From Membranipora membranacea (lineage: Eukaryota; Bryozoa; Gymnolaemata; Cheilostomatida; Membraniporidae): 64,000 nt of DNA. The position numbers and the translations under genes are program-made. Positions 34,601-46,931 of this stretch are shown here, piece after piece (position 1 is the stretch's first letter; the number at the start of each line of letters is the position of its first letter). Location of the stretch: assembly GCA_914767715.1 (NCBI GenBank), contig OU612065.1:39310001-39374000 (forward strand). The letters are read 5' to 3'. The notes beneath the pieces were generated by a model. It did no database searches, had not been told where the DNA came from, and was given only the letters and a program-made list of their open reading frames with translations.

Positions 34601-37499
34601 TAGAGCTCATTTCAGTCACAAGCTGACTGCTTGTTGGTACACTACACTTGCCTCTTCCGGCTGGCTGCTGGTCTGTCATGTCGACTCCATCTCACGAGAT
34701 GAGACAGGAAAGAATGCCTCAGTCAAACAAATCACTAAAGAGTAAATTGCCATCATGTCTATACTTATGTATATGTTACAGTATAACAGACAGAAGATTT
34801 TACCACTGGAGAATGTAAGAATACAATCACATCCTGATATGGCTGACCTACAAAATGGCTGGCAGATTATCAGCCCTAGTAAATCATTTGTAGTCTTCGC
34901 TGCAACGGCTACTGAGAAAACTGAATGGATGGCTCATATAAATAAATGTGTACAAGACCTTTTAACCAAAAGTAAGTCACAGAAATGATCCCTTGGGATA
35001 TCTATGTACCTTTCTTCACCCTATGATAGGACTAAATGTTGTCAGTTCACTGTTATATGATCCAGCACTATTATCTAATCATGTCACTGACCTACACACC
35101 ACTATAAATATCACACTTATTATATGGTCAGATTACACTATCTGGTGCTGCTTCTTATTGTTGATCAGCCAGCTAGTGACAGGTGTGTCAAGTGATTCTC
35201 GTATCCCACTTAGTTAGGCTCATAGACCTACTAATATATATAGTCATAGATATATACTATATATAAGAGTATGTAAAGTCTTTGGTCCAACTACTCGGGA
35301 AGCATCAGGCATAACATTACCCTGTGTGGAAGAAGGCATGTGTGTCAGGGTTTTAATCTGGGTGATGAAAATGCTTACATATTGAACTTTCACCAGATTG
35401 TATCATATCATGAGGCCGTGATACTTCATTCATCTGATTAATCTCTGACTCATCTAATCACGTACCTCTGTTTAAAATCCACAATTATATGCTAAGAAAT
35501 ATGTGTTGACACATATATTAAATATCTTAGGCTTGGCAATATGCCATGACTCATCATCTCAATTTCTCTACACATACTCACGAACACAGACCTGGAACTC
35601 TGTTATACATGTGACTGTTGCTCAGTATATGTATATTTGTTTGTTTGTTGTTGGTTATAATGAATCACCAGACCTCACAAAACAACAGTATTTAGACTGT
35701 CAACATACTGACTGACAGTTATTTGGAATTTTTTTCACTGATATTTGCTAACTCAAATTATTTGGTACCTACTCCGTCTAGTTTCTTGGCATGAATTCAA
35801 TGATAGAATTATTATTTTGTTTAATATTACAGGTGGGAAAACTCCTAGTTTAGAAACCTCACCAGTATGGATTCCTGATTCAGATGCTAAAGCCTGCATG
35901 TTATGTAATACGGCATTCACTGTCCTTAATCGTAGGGTAAGTAATCCGGAATTATCATGGAAGTTAATATGCCATCAGTCCAGATATTTAATTCTCTCTG
36001 TATTCAAGCGGGATGACTTTTGTCTATTTGTCTTCAGGAACATGCAATCATATGGCATACAGGGAGTCATATTGATGATCAGCCTGTTATGATCCTCCCT
36101 CTGCTGTTTACTTGTTCGCTATCCCAGATGCCATTCATCGATAGCTCCTTTATTGGTAGTGGTTTTCATTCTCCCAAAATAATTGGTGCGAAGATGGGAA
36201 TATCTTGATTTTTCAGCAGTAAAGTACATCGCTAGTCTAACAGTTTCTACTTACATGCCTTCCTACAAATAGTTGGTCACTATTAATACCTGAGGTTTGT
36301 TTTACAGCATCATTGTAGGAAGTGCGGTAAGGTGGTATGTGATGACTGCTCTAAAGGTAAATGGACATTCCCCCAACAATCGAGTAAGCCACAGAGAGTG
36401 TGTGATACGTGCTATAAGGAGCTCAACTCTACCTTGTCCGGTGAGTAGATCATCTGCTGGGCTAAGGTTCAAACTGTGTAACACTGTAACAAAACACTGT
36501 AACACTAACACTGTAACCAAAAGGTTATTTCATATTACAAGCAAAGATTATGAAGTGAAGCGGGTATTTGATTTTTGGTGGAATTTTTGAAGACTTTGTA
36601 GGCAAGCAGGATTTTATGTTGGAGCTTGTCGAAGCAGGATTGATACCGCTATGTTCTGAGATGGCGTAGTCCGCTTGTATTCAAAGTTTTGGCTGGTAAA
36701 TGATACATTCAACTCAAATGCATTGTTCACTTTGCACAGACAGACACAATATACCATAGTATAGTAATACATGTTTGTCGTGTGGTGATAGACTGGTGAT
36801 AGGCGTAACCAACTTTGTGAATACATGAAGGTGCCATGTACATTCCGCTTAGATAAAATGTCTACCTAACGCGCGTCGCGCACACAACCAGAACATAACA
36901 TGACTTCCTGTTTCTCCGATATCCCTTTGATCGATCAGACAATGATCCAACATCAAAAATAGGAACGCATTTTTGCATCAATAGTGATATATTTGATGTG
37001 TTCAGAAGCAAGGTCGATCTGATAGCCTGTGTATCATGTTGCTTATTGTGTTTTAGGTTTGGGAGAACCTGCCGCCCCCTCCGCAATGCAGGACTCCGAC
37101 TCTGATGATTCAGATGATGATGATATTCCACCAGAAGACGAGACCAATGATAAATCTGATGAAGTGAGTATACCTACACCTACACAGAGTGAGGATGTGT
37201 CCTTACTCTGTTATCTTTATCTTTTATCTATTTAGTCTTATGCCATCAAAACTACCCGTTGTCTAGCTTGTTTGATAGCATCTTTATATGAGGAAAATCG
37301 GAATGTTATTCATGGCGGAAATAAACATTTAAACTTAGTTGTGACCCCAGAGAAACTAGAATTACTGTTATTATACGTAATGTGAATAAAATGTTGTGTC
37401 TCATGACCTTGTGACCAAACCGTCTGACCCCTTTTGACGTGTAACGTTATATCATTGTTTTAGGCTCACTTCTATCAGGGTGATACCTCACTAAACTAA
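31676..37499 (+). CDS. PLEKHF2: Phafin (PLEKHF1/2 family) PH-FYVE endosomal protein, complete
   Basis: Eight exons: 31676-31691, 33223-33287, 33905-34042, 34782-34971, 35833-35936, 36308-36440, 37057-37163, 37464-37499. They join in frame to 262 aa (human PLEKHF2 is 249). The start MADRLVNSEANRKRI matches the family N-terminus. A PH domain spans about residues 35-132 (GEGVLTKLCRKK, FFLLNDVLVYGNIV, SFVVFAATATEKTEW). The FYVE domain follows: WxxD at W149-D152, RRHHCRKCG at 170-178, RVC at 201-203. All eight zinc ligands are present: C158, C161, C174, C177, C182, C185, C203, C206. An acidic tail (DSDSDDSDDDD) is also family-typical. Expected role: binding PI3P on early endosomes and regulating endosome fusion and autophagy. 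One gene stands for the vertebrate pair, so PLEKHF2 is the nearest name, not a proven one-to-one orthologue. Confidence 0.95.
31692..33222. other. First intron of the PLEKHF gene, with a CTAC-rich repeat
   Basis: A degenerate pyrimidine-rich CTAC/CTACT repeat covers about 31908-32030. No coding exon was recognised in the rest of the intron. Confidence 0.5.
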
Positions 37500-38559
37500 A
37501 TCTTCTCTTGTCGGCATGAGGACAAATCTGTGTGTCAACTTGCTGTAAGGAGAATCATTTCTATTCCTGCCTTATATCCGTACGAACAAACAAGACAGTT
37601 TCACATGAACTATCGGGTGCTGATTTGGCTGACGTGATGCTCCCAGCTGTTGATGACATCATTGAAGATTCGACAGCATAATGAGTTGTGTGTCGAGATG
37701 TGCACACTTGACAGGACTGCTCTGTTATAGAGCCTTGACTAGTGCCTTTGGTGTTTGATTTTTTTTGGCAACATATCTTCTAGTTGCAAATAATTCGACT
37801 TGATGGAAAATATGTTTTGAAGGAATTTTTACTGCACAAATGAAGCACAGCTTTTTTTGCAATCCCCCTTTTGTTTACACTAAACAGATGATTCTATTAT
37901 TATTGTTAGATAAATTTATTTGTCATCCAAATTATTCTTGGATAATATGGAAAGTTAGGTTTGATTGGCCCTATTTTCTGCCATTTAGTTTTGACCAGCA
38001 TCATTCTTTATTATGTCACTAAGAGAGTAAATACATTATTGTTGTTTTACTACAAATTCATGCCAAAAATTATATTTATCATATTCGTAAAACCTGATTA
38101 TTTAGTTGGTAAGGTGTGTTATTATCTTGAGGTAATTTTGATTTTAACTAGATTTGAGTGCACTGATGCTATCCACACTTAATATATAATAATAAGTGCA
38201 TTGATGGAACGCAATATGACCTATAGTATCAGTACAATAATGAGATCCCTCTGCATCAAGCAGAGCTAAAGCTATGCATCAACTGTTTAGCTATTTTGGA
38301 GTTTTTATAAAAACGTGTATATGAAAATTGTGCAATTTGGACTTCTTTGGTATTCAGCTACTTTGTGTAAAAAACAATGTCGGGTCTCATTTGATGTTGT
38401 GTTAAGGTAGATAGCTAACCAAGGGTCACAACCCAAACTTAATCATACATTTAACCAAGGAGTTAGAGGGACTCCTTGACTTAACACCCTGTCATTGACT
38501 ATCGTTTCTTGGTAACAGGCTACAAGTACTAGTACAATTTACTATTGAAACATATTGAA
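37500..38559. other. Intergenic: PLEKHF 3' flank
   Basis: AT-rich, no gene recognised. It contains a small hairpin (AAGGAGT...ACTCCTT, about 38457-38478) of the same type as 27817-27863, and ends in an (AAT)n stretch that I assign to the tail of the LINE. Confidence 0.4.
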
Positions 38560-40430
38560 ACAAAAATAATAATAATAATAATAATTAATAAAATTGCAGA
38601 GCAAAAATTTCTAAGCGTTATTACATTAAAACCATAAAATAAAGGTGAAATAAAATGGATAAAATATGTGCATGAGGATAAAATTAAAACATAATTCTGA
38701 TACTGCTATATAAATCTATAAAATAAAATCTAATTACTTAAAGTACAACCTAAATAAATACGTTTTGGTAGCGGACTTAAAACCGGTAAGGCTCGGCAAC
38801 AGCTGCAAGTCAGGGGGCAGGGAATTCCAGAGGGTTACGAGTGATGATGGTAGGGATTTTCCACCGGCTGTGGCTAAGCGAGAGGTGTGATGGGATGCGA
38901 GGATGAATTTTGAGCTGCTTCTTGTGACACGGCGAGGTTCAGGAATGTAGAATTGATTGATGAAATAAGATGGCGTATCAGGAGAGTTATGATAGATCTT
39001 GTACGCAAAAAGTAGAATTTTAAATTGAGCTCTGGCTTTGATAGGAAGCCAGTGGAATGACTTTAGTGCAGCGGTGGCAGAGTCGAATCACCGTGCACCA
39101 GTGAGGCATTTTGCGCAGCTGTTTTGGATAGTTTGAATCTGATTGCGGGCAAAGTCTGGGAGGGTGAAATAGATGGAGTTGCAGAAATCGATGCGAGATG
39201 TGATGAAACTATGAATGAGTGTGGCAAAATGATGTGACGGTATGAATTGTCTGATAGCCTTTAATCTGTGTAGTTGGAAAAAACTGGACTTTCTTAATTC
39301 TCTTATATGACTATCAAATGTCAACTTGGAATCCATAACAACACCTAGGTTGCGCACTTTCAATTGCGGCATGATAACTGTGCAGCCATCTAGTTTCAGC
39401 GGAGAGTATAAGCTGGGATCACATTTGCGGGAAAAGGGAATGAACATGGTTTTATCTGGGTTCAGTTTCAGGTGGTTGGTCTTCATGAAAGAGCTGATGA
39501 TGGAAAAAGCTTTACTAATTCTTCGTCAAGCGGTGGCCTCATTATTAAGTGCGTCATGAGTATCATCAAAGCTAACCCAAAATTGTGTGTCATCAGCGTA
39601 AATATGGCAAGAGATACCTAGGCTCCTGAGAAGAGGAGGTAAGAGGGACATAACACAGTTAAACAGAACTGGCCCAAGCACGCTTCCTTGCGGCACCCCC
39701 ACATTTAGTTGTTTAGGTTCCGATAAGTCATTTTCTATCCTAACTTGGAAACTACGAGATTCTAAGTATGAATAAAACCACTTTAACACATTGCCTCCAA
39801 GATTGAAATGTGATTTTAACAATGATAACAGATGAGTATGAGAAATAGTGTCGAAAGCCGCTGACAAATCAATAAGCACTAAAAACACAGACCTCCCTCT
39901 ATCAAGCTCATGAAGAATAGACGAATACACCTGCTGAAAAGCCGTTTCTACACTATGGCCTTTCCTATAGGCTGACTGATGTGAATCAAGAAGCTGATTT
40001 ACATTGAGATGTGCTGTGAGCTGATTGCAAACTGCAGTTTCAATTACTTTAGAGACAAACGGCAGATTGGAAACTGGACGATACGAATTTAAAATGTCTG
40101 GATCGATAGCCGGGGATTTTAACAAAGGGGCTATCTGTGATCACTTAAAACAAGAGGGAAACACACCGGTAGATAATGATGAATTAAGAATCTTACAAAT
40201 GATCGGTAACATAGAATAGAACATTGAAGTGAACTGTGATTGTGGTAGAACATCAACACTAGGGGTACATTTTACTTTCCGCAATGTAGAAACATCCTGT
40301 TCTGTAAGCAATTTAAATTTATCAAAGCAGGGCACACCAGAAGCAGGAGCAGGGTAAACATCATCAGTACTAGTGGCATCAAAGAGGGAGAGTGGCATCA
40401 AAGAGGGAGAGTGGCATCAAAGAGACCTGT
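38560..40430 (-). mobile_element. 5'-truncated L2/CR1-like LINE with decayed reverse transcriptase
   Basis: On the minus strand one reading frame runs from about 40401 to a TAA at 38734-38736 and shows RT motifs in order: LNSYRPVSNLPFVSKVIE, HQSAYRKGHSVETAF, LVLIDLSAAFDTISH, GVPQGSVLGPVLF, the catalytic CHIYADDTQ, then LKLNPDKT, NLGVVMDSKLTF, FHWLPIKARAQFKILLF and a final TYLFRLYFK. The frame is broken by three in-frame TGA codons (40141-40143, 39526-39528, 39094 region) but shows no frameshift. The element ends in a (TTA)n-type tail (about 38562-38590). No endonuclease or ORF1 is present, so it is 5'-truncated; the 5' end adjoins a 19-bp tandem repeat (about 40375-40425). It lies between PLEKHF and CSTPP1. 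Confidence 0.92.
40375..40427. repeat. 19-bp tandem repeat GGCATCAAAGAGGGAGAGT
   Basis: About two and a half head-to-tail copies at the 5' boundary of the LINE fragment. The repeat overlaps the first recognisable LINE codons. Confidence 0.8.
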
Positions 40431-40753
40431 GACTTACCACGGCCATTGTAACCTGTAATATTTTCTTATTTAAAACCTCATGACACGTCACCTTGATTCC
40501 CCTGCTACAATGAGTTGCTCCTGATATTGGATATTGCAAAACCTGAGTGTTCTACAGAAGTTGTGTCCCCTTCATGTAATTATCAGCCAATCAACATTGA
40601 AGTTTGTTATAGCTGCGGTCCTAAATTGTTTACTGATCTCCAATGAACAAGTGATAGCAGGTGCCCTTTTCAGGAATTTCACTGACTGACAGCTTCATGG
40701 TCTCTTCATTGGCAAAGACAGGTGTCCCAGATGTTAAAGTCAACAGAAAAGGG

Positions 40754-43700
40754 ATGGCAAAGGGTTCAACTACTGAAGAGTACTTGGGTAATATAACATC
40801 CTCCTCATACTGTAGTTCATTTCATATATTTATCTTTCAGTGCTATATTTTTAAGCTCATGCTTGAAAATGTATATTTTAATTTAAATGTTTTTATTGAG
40901 GGAGGGGGCAGCTATGCTGTGAGTGAATTTTACTAGCATTCTGTGTTTTAGCATGGCATCTATATTGAACATAGTATGGGAAAGAAAATCCAATATAAAT
41001 CTTCTTGCAAGCTTAGTATAATGCCTGAACCAAAGATTCTGAAACAATCCTTTGCTGTCCACATGATACCATGCAAGCTTATTCACTTGAGTGAAGGAAC
41101 CTCACATTATGAGTGTAATTATCCGACGGGTAGACCACTGTGAATACGTGTACAGGCATATTTGAGCCAGCCTCAAACAATTTTGTCACAGTATATCCTC
41201 AGTTACCTATGTTCAGTAGCAAAAGCCACTTAATCTGAGATGTTGAGTTCAAGACAGTTATCATGAGATCTTTTTTCCAAATTCTCCAAATTAATTTTGG
41301 GAGATTTTTGCACTGAGCATTACAAAAATGTATGCTGTTCTTAATAGGCACTAAAAATCGTCTCCTGTGAGGGCTTTGTAAGACATGTGGCAGGTGCTGT
41401 ATGGAACATGTCTTACAGCACTAAAGGCTTATGCATCATTGTTGTTGGTGTCGTAGAGGCCGCATGTGAACTGTGAGACATGCCCCATACAGCAATGAAC
41501 TCCCTCGCAACATGGACTGCACCAACAAACCCTCTACTATGATGGTTTCATAAAACTGGCTACTGCCCATATAGAACTGGACTATTTCTGTAATAAGTGT
41601 ATTCTCAATTTTATTATTTATAATCCTTGTTATTTTGTAGCTCAGCACCACATCTTAACGTACATGGAAGATGCAATAACTCAATTACTCAAACATAAGG
41701 ATGACATGTCTAAAGTAGATATCAATCGCTTCTTAGCACAGTAGTAAGATATACTCCTATGTGAAGTTGAATTTATTTTGAAATTAAAAAGGAAATAGAA
41801 ATAAGAAATAATTGAATTAGACTACATCGTGATGCTACCCACCTTCTCACAGTCGCTTGTTTATGGTCTGTCTTACCAACGATGTGTGTCAATTATCACT
41901 GAAAGTGCATAGTGATAGTTTCATTCTGCTACCAAGCTCCTTTTTAAATAACAGAGTTCTACTAAGCATTAAATCTGACCAATGAACATTGTCGGATACA
42001 TCTTAAATGATCGATTTGATGATCAATCTTTTCTATCTCCATCAGTTTTACGTGCCTGAGGGAAGGAAAACATACTCTGCTAAGAGACTTTGAATACATC
42101 AATGTTACGCCGTACAACAGATCATGTTTTATCGAAACATTCCTCAAGTGCTTCGCCTTTATAGGCAAGAAGGGAGGTCAGTATTGCTTGTTTGTTTTTA
42201 TTCATAAACTTTCAATTAAAATATACATTATCATGACAATTATATTTTTGTAACATTTAACACGTACTGACCGATAGAATGATTTCTGATTGAAAGTCTA
42301 TAGATCAAATGTAATGAAGTTTTTGTCAAATTTAGTTATTGATTTGGTGATAACCAATTATATCGGTCCTGATGTCCAAATATTTTAAAATCATGTTTGG
42401 GATTGTTACGCCTTGTTGTCCTACAAGCCAGGGGCGTATATTCTAAAAAATTTCACTCACTGACTTAGAGATGAGCATAATGATCGGGCGCAGCCCGATC
42501 CACACGCCGTAGGCGTGGCGGGGAGGGCGTGGGTGTGTCAATACACCGAGCTTTTGATTGGCTTGTCCAGCTCAAGGTCAAAAGTCAAACTCTGTATGTA
42601 CCGTAATTCCTCATTTATATGACACCCCCTTGGGAAAAGTAAAAATGCTCCAGTTATAAAGCACCCATTTGAAAAAAAATCTGCCACAGTTGGGATTGGA
42701 ACCCACAACTTTCTTAATAAATAGTGAATACCAGGCAGATGCTCTACACACTGAGCTATTCAGCCTGGCTTGCACAAAGTAATCACAGATTTTGATTTAT
42801 CAATATCCATGGTCCGTGATTGCTAATACACGCCACTGCTACAAGCATTCACATAGGAATTCTATTTGTCTACCGTAGACTTGGTATTGCAGAAATAAAC
42901 TTGATGATGCTAGACAAATTTATTAATTAAGTTGTTTAATAGCCAAGGCAGCATCCTGATTCAGCACCGCCTGTGGTATGTCTAGCCAGTAATGTTATAT
43001 ATTTGTCTTTATTTCAGACTTGATGACGATACGTGACTACTATGCCTTGGTGTCTATACTCTGCAATGATTTCCCTTATGAGATACTACAGAAAACAGCT
43101 AAGATAGTTCTCATCGATGACGCTCACGACTGTCTCATCTCATTTACTGACTTTCTATACTCATTCCAGATACAGCTTTATTATCAAGGTCTGTTTGTGT
43201 GAAAAAATAGAACAGACATCACTGCTTTGTTATAACCGCATTGTATTTAGCTTCAGTGCCTAAGACGTTTTTACCAGAGAGGTTCTGGCGCACAATACTG
43301 CCCCTTTTAAATTTAACCAAGCTTGAGCACTCAAGCTAGATTATACCATAATGCTTTTCTAAAGGTTAAACTTACAAATTAATGGGTTCTGTAATTTAGA
43401 CTGTGTGAATCACTGACCCCGGGGTAAAAGGAGATATGTGCTGCACAAACTTCTTATTGTATCAAACTTCTAATTTTTAATTTGAATACAGAATTTTTAG
43501 ACGCATCTAATCAGCTATATCAGACGCTATTGACAGAGACATATACTCCTAGAGATATCGTCGTACCAACTGATCATACCCTAGAGCTGCAAAAAGAAAA
43601 ACTACCCGCTCAAAATAATACTCAATCTTCTGACAGTGTTGATGGAATGAAGTTCTTCAGATCTCTAAGTCAGCTACCAGATAAACATAGATTCAGGTGG

Positions 43701-45776
43701 GTTGATAGCTGATGGCCGCTGTTAAATATTATAAAATCCAAGATTACTTGTTGTTGAACTTTTTTCCTGATGCAGCTGGCTTGGATCCTGTTTCTTTTCT
43801 TGTGCCAATAAGTAAGCTGAACCTGGAAGTGAATATGTGCATCTGTTCAACTAAGATCTAAAAATAATGTAACTCCTGGTTCAACATGTAAGGTCGATAC
43901 TTGAGCTTTCCAACCCTTTACTGAGATAAGGTCATTGATTATCTTTGTCTTACAGTATACCGTCGTTATCAGCGTTGAAAGAAATTCTCTCTGCAACTTC
44001 GACGGTAACTTTCTACGGATTTCTGGTGGCTCTCTCCAAAAGTGAAGCAATAAACAACAGTATTGGTAATATGTCTACAGCTTCTCCTTGCAGTTACCAT
44101 ACATCCACTAAGACTAGTCCATGCAAGGGCGATGATATATCATTATGTTGGGCGCATTTGATGTAATTCTGAAAAGAAACTTTTTTGTCAATTGGGAGTT
44201 GCTTGCCCAGTTTCAGTAAGTGGGTAGCAATCATAAAGATAATTTTCGGACATATAACATTTAGCCTCCAACTTGGACTACGTTAGCTTTCAACAACCTT
44301 GCAATCAATATGAGAGCTTTTAGCTGATCAAAGAGAAAATCCAAAGAGTTCCTAATTACCAGCCCTCTGACACACTTTTATAATTACTTATGCAGTGCAT
44401 TTTGCAGAAACTACAAGGTAAATGGTTTACATGATAATGATGAATTTTTTGTGAGATTGTCCCCGATTCCCTCGGCACCATCATAGCTTCCATATCACAC
44501 ATTTAACGCCTAACTAGCTTGGGTTTGATCCTGCTACCGGTTTGTTTTAGGTAAACTACCGGCAAGTGCAAATATATTTGATGGTGTGGAACTCAACATG
44601 TAAGTATGGAAAACTCTTAAACTAAAATTTAATTTAGCTGTTTGTATTGTGTTATTTAATCGCATTTGATAAAATTTCTTTTCATGTAGACTAAAATCTA
44701 AATCTCGTGATCAGTCCTTCGTTTAACATTTATTTCTGCATGGTAAACTTGTTTGATTGCTAACAAAGGATTGCATGGTGAGCCCAAAAGTACAAGTGAT
44801 TGGCGCAATTCGCTCTGCAATGAAAAGTGGATTTTAGATAACCTTATTAGTTTTTAGATGTTCCGGATATTGTAGTGATATTGTACGCCATTTTGATTTT
44901 TAGCGTCACCAATGACAAACCTGTTACAGTAAGTCACTCATTAATTGACCTGTTTTTATCAAACCCTCAATTTTTTGCTAGGTTATAGTTTGTTTTATAT
45001 AATGCTCTACTATCGCTATTATTAGAAACATACTTCGTGGGTTACAGTTGCACTGTACTACCCCTAGACGACCAAAGCAGTAGTTTTAGTTCCTATACTA
45101 ACAAACTGCAAAGTATGTAACTAATGTCTTTACTTGTTGTTGTTCTACATGGCTTGGATTCTCTCTTCCATTCCGACGATCTTTTTATTGTTTAATTGAT
45201 GTCTATATGAACTTCCATTTCTTCTGTCTATTTGGATTTATCATACCTTTTGTTGGGAGGAGGCGACCCTAACCAAGCATGTATGTGGTAAATGGCGTAT
45301 CAGTGTATGATATCAGACCATATTTTGTCTCCAAAATACTTGTGACGAGAAACTTGACATTCCTCACTATCTTCTACGTTCTTTTTTCTTCAATGTTGAT
45401 CAGATTTTAGTATTTTGTCAACGAAAGAATTTTGTTGTGTTATGACAACTGCACAAAACAATAACATAGCTGCTGGAAAATGCAAAGGTTAGTAAGTCTT
45501 TTTTTAACCATGACCATTATTTTTACTGTTGTTAAATATATTTAATTCAGGAGTGATATTGTGGCTCTGTCAGAGAAAACTGCCTCACAATGTACATTGG
45601 CGACACCCACTCCTGGCGCCACTCAGGAGGATCTCACTAAGCTACCCACTGGAGCTAAGGCTAAGACTAAGGTTCTCGTTACGCCTCGCAGGACTAAAAC
45701 CCTGAGGGCGGCCAGGAGGTCGAGACGAGAATCTACTGACTCTAGTTCTGAGGAATCTAGTGACACGGATACTTAG
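40754..45776 (+). CDS. CSTPP1: CSTPP1 (C11orf49-type) regulator of the tubulin polyglutamylase complex, complete
   Basis: Eight exons: 40754-40787, 41641-41743, 42046-42176, 43018-43188, 43492-43696, 43956-44065, 44551-44599, 45551-45776. They join in frame to 342 aa (human about 331). Diagnostic stretches are EEYLAQHHILTYMEDAI, INVTPYNRSCFIETFLKC, GDLMTIRDYYALVSILC, KIVLIDDAHDCLISFTDFLY, LPDKHRF and STVTFYGFLVALSKSEAIN, in the order of the vertebrate protein. The short first exon (MAKGSTTEEYL) is chosen because its G overhang completes the next codon and the spacing to EYLAQ fits the family. The last exon encodes a basic, then Ser/acidic tail (SSSEESSDTDT). The vertebrate protein localises to centriolar satellites and supports tubulin polyglutamylation and cilium-related microtubule modification. 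Partners cannot be seen here. Confidence 0.93.
42482..42540. repeat. GC-rich double hairpin
   Basis: GATCGGGC-GCA-GCCCGATC (42482-42500) is followed at once by CACGCC-GTA-GGCGTG (42503-42517) and a G-rich run. Two adjacent perfect hairpins of high GC content stand out in AT-rich intronic DNA of CSTPP1. They may be the end of a mobile element or a structured element; no further boundary is visible. Confidence 0.7.
42680..42770 (-). mobile_element. tRNA-like SINE head
   Basis: The minus strand reads GGCTGAATAGCTCAGTGTGTA (A-box region), GAGCATCTGCCTGG, TATTCACT, and TTGTGGGTTCCAATCCC (B-box region). Acceptor-stem halves do not pair and the middle is too long for a tRNA, so this is a tRNA-derived retroposon head. 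A U-rich and then unrelated tail follows toward 42600. It shares its plan, including TATTCACT and TTGTGGGTTC, with 3783-3990. It lies in an intron of CSTPP1. Confidence 0.6.
44600..45550. other. Last intron of CSTPP1, nothing firm
   Basis: Contains a possible 25-nt mini-exon (about 44907-44931, flanked by TTTTTAG and GTAAGTC) that would shift the downstream frame into a stop and is therefore not included. No repeats with clear boundaries. Confidence 0.4.
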
Positions 45777-46931
45777 ACAAACTTATTATCTCTATTGGAA
45801 ATAATATCTCATCTAAATTTTATTTGCTTCTTTCACTGACTCAAACAGATATTGCTCACGTCTAGCAACTTTTTCTATAAACCTATCATGTCAGTATAAT
45901 TTTATTCCTGTCTCGGTAGATATTTTTCAAAGCTTATTTAATATGAACTAACTATTATAACTTTTTTGTATAACTATACTATAAGCACTGGGGATCACTG
46001 TGCTTTGCGCTATTACACTATATTACTGTACACCGCATTCAACCCTCTATGTGATAAACGTGGGCATTCTCATTCATCTCATTCATCTTGTTAGTCACAT
46101 TCCGTATCATTGTTTTTTTTTCAAATGTAAATAATCCATCAAATTGAAAGATTGAAAATCCAAAGGAAATCCCACTCATATCAGTTCTTGCAAACAACTC
46201 GGCCACACATTATTCTGCCCTTCAAAATCAAGGACTTTCCACTACCACCACAACACCACACATAGGATAACACATGTATCTCGTGCTGCGCGTAAATAGA
46301 ACCAGAGTTATTGAATTGAAACAATTCTATTATTGTAAATACTAGAAATATAATATGCACGGAAAATCATAGCCAATCTCATTGTGGGGAAAATATAAAT
46401 TAATCTAACAAAATGAAATCTTTTTATTCCATCCATTTTCAATTACATTCTTATTCACGATGCCTCTATCTAATATCAAAACCACCTGTATGCATAACTT
46501 GGATAGGAAAATAAACATATTGGCAAAACTGCAGGGAAACATGTCGGAGATGTGATAAGATTAAAAACTGTGCAAGAACAAAATCAAGGAGCTCAAGTTC
46601 AAAATTTTAGGAACATAAAAAAGTTTATTATATTTCAGAATAGTATTTTATTAGAGTGTGCGGCCCTAAAACGGACATTAGTGAACAGTGATTATATAAA
46701 CCTCTCAATAACTAAGTGGAGGTGAAATTCTAACGCTGATATAGAATCAGTTCTCCTGCGATAAAGAGAACAGCAACTGAAGAATTGGAACACTGAGGTA
46801 TATTATAGCTCATATATATCAGTGATTCGGAGGCTTGACGACAATATCTGCCTCGGAGGCTTTCATTCCTGTACGATTGGTAGAACGAGCCATACTGTGA
46901 GGAGACCGGCCTGTGTGGTGACGTCTCCACA
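45777..46931. other. Convergent 3' flanks of CSTPP1 (+) and cytohesin (-)
   Basis: No gene recognised. On the minus strand AATAAA occurs at 46624-46629 and 46647-46652, about 300 bp beyond the cytohesin stop, and these are its likely poly(A) signals. I could not identify a canonical AATAAA for CSTPP1 close to its stop. Confidence 0.5.

Noticed and set aside
40661-40753. Upstream in-frame extension of the CSTPP1 first exon
   Set aside because: The extension does not resemble the family. The ATG at 40754 gives an N-terminus of about the expected length.
42680-42770. Functional tRNA gene
   Set aside because: The acceptor-stem halves do not pair, the T-stem is imperfect, and the A-B box spacing is too long.
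44907-44931. Possible 25-nt mini-exon of CSTPP1
   Set aside because: Including it puts the final exon into a frame with an immediate TGA, while skipping it gives a full-length, family-like end.
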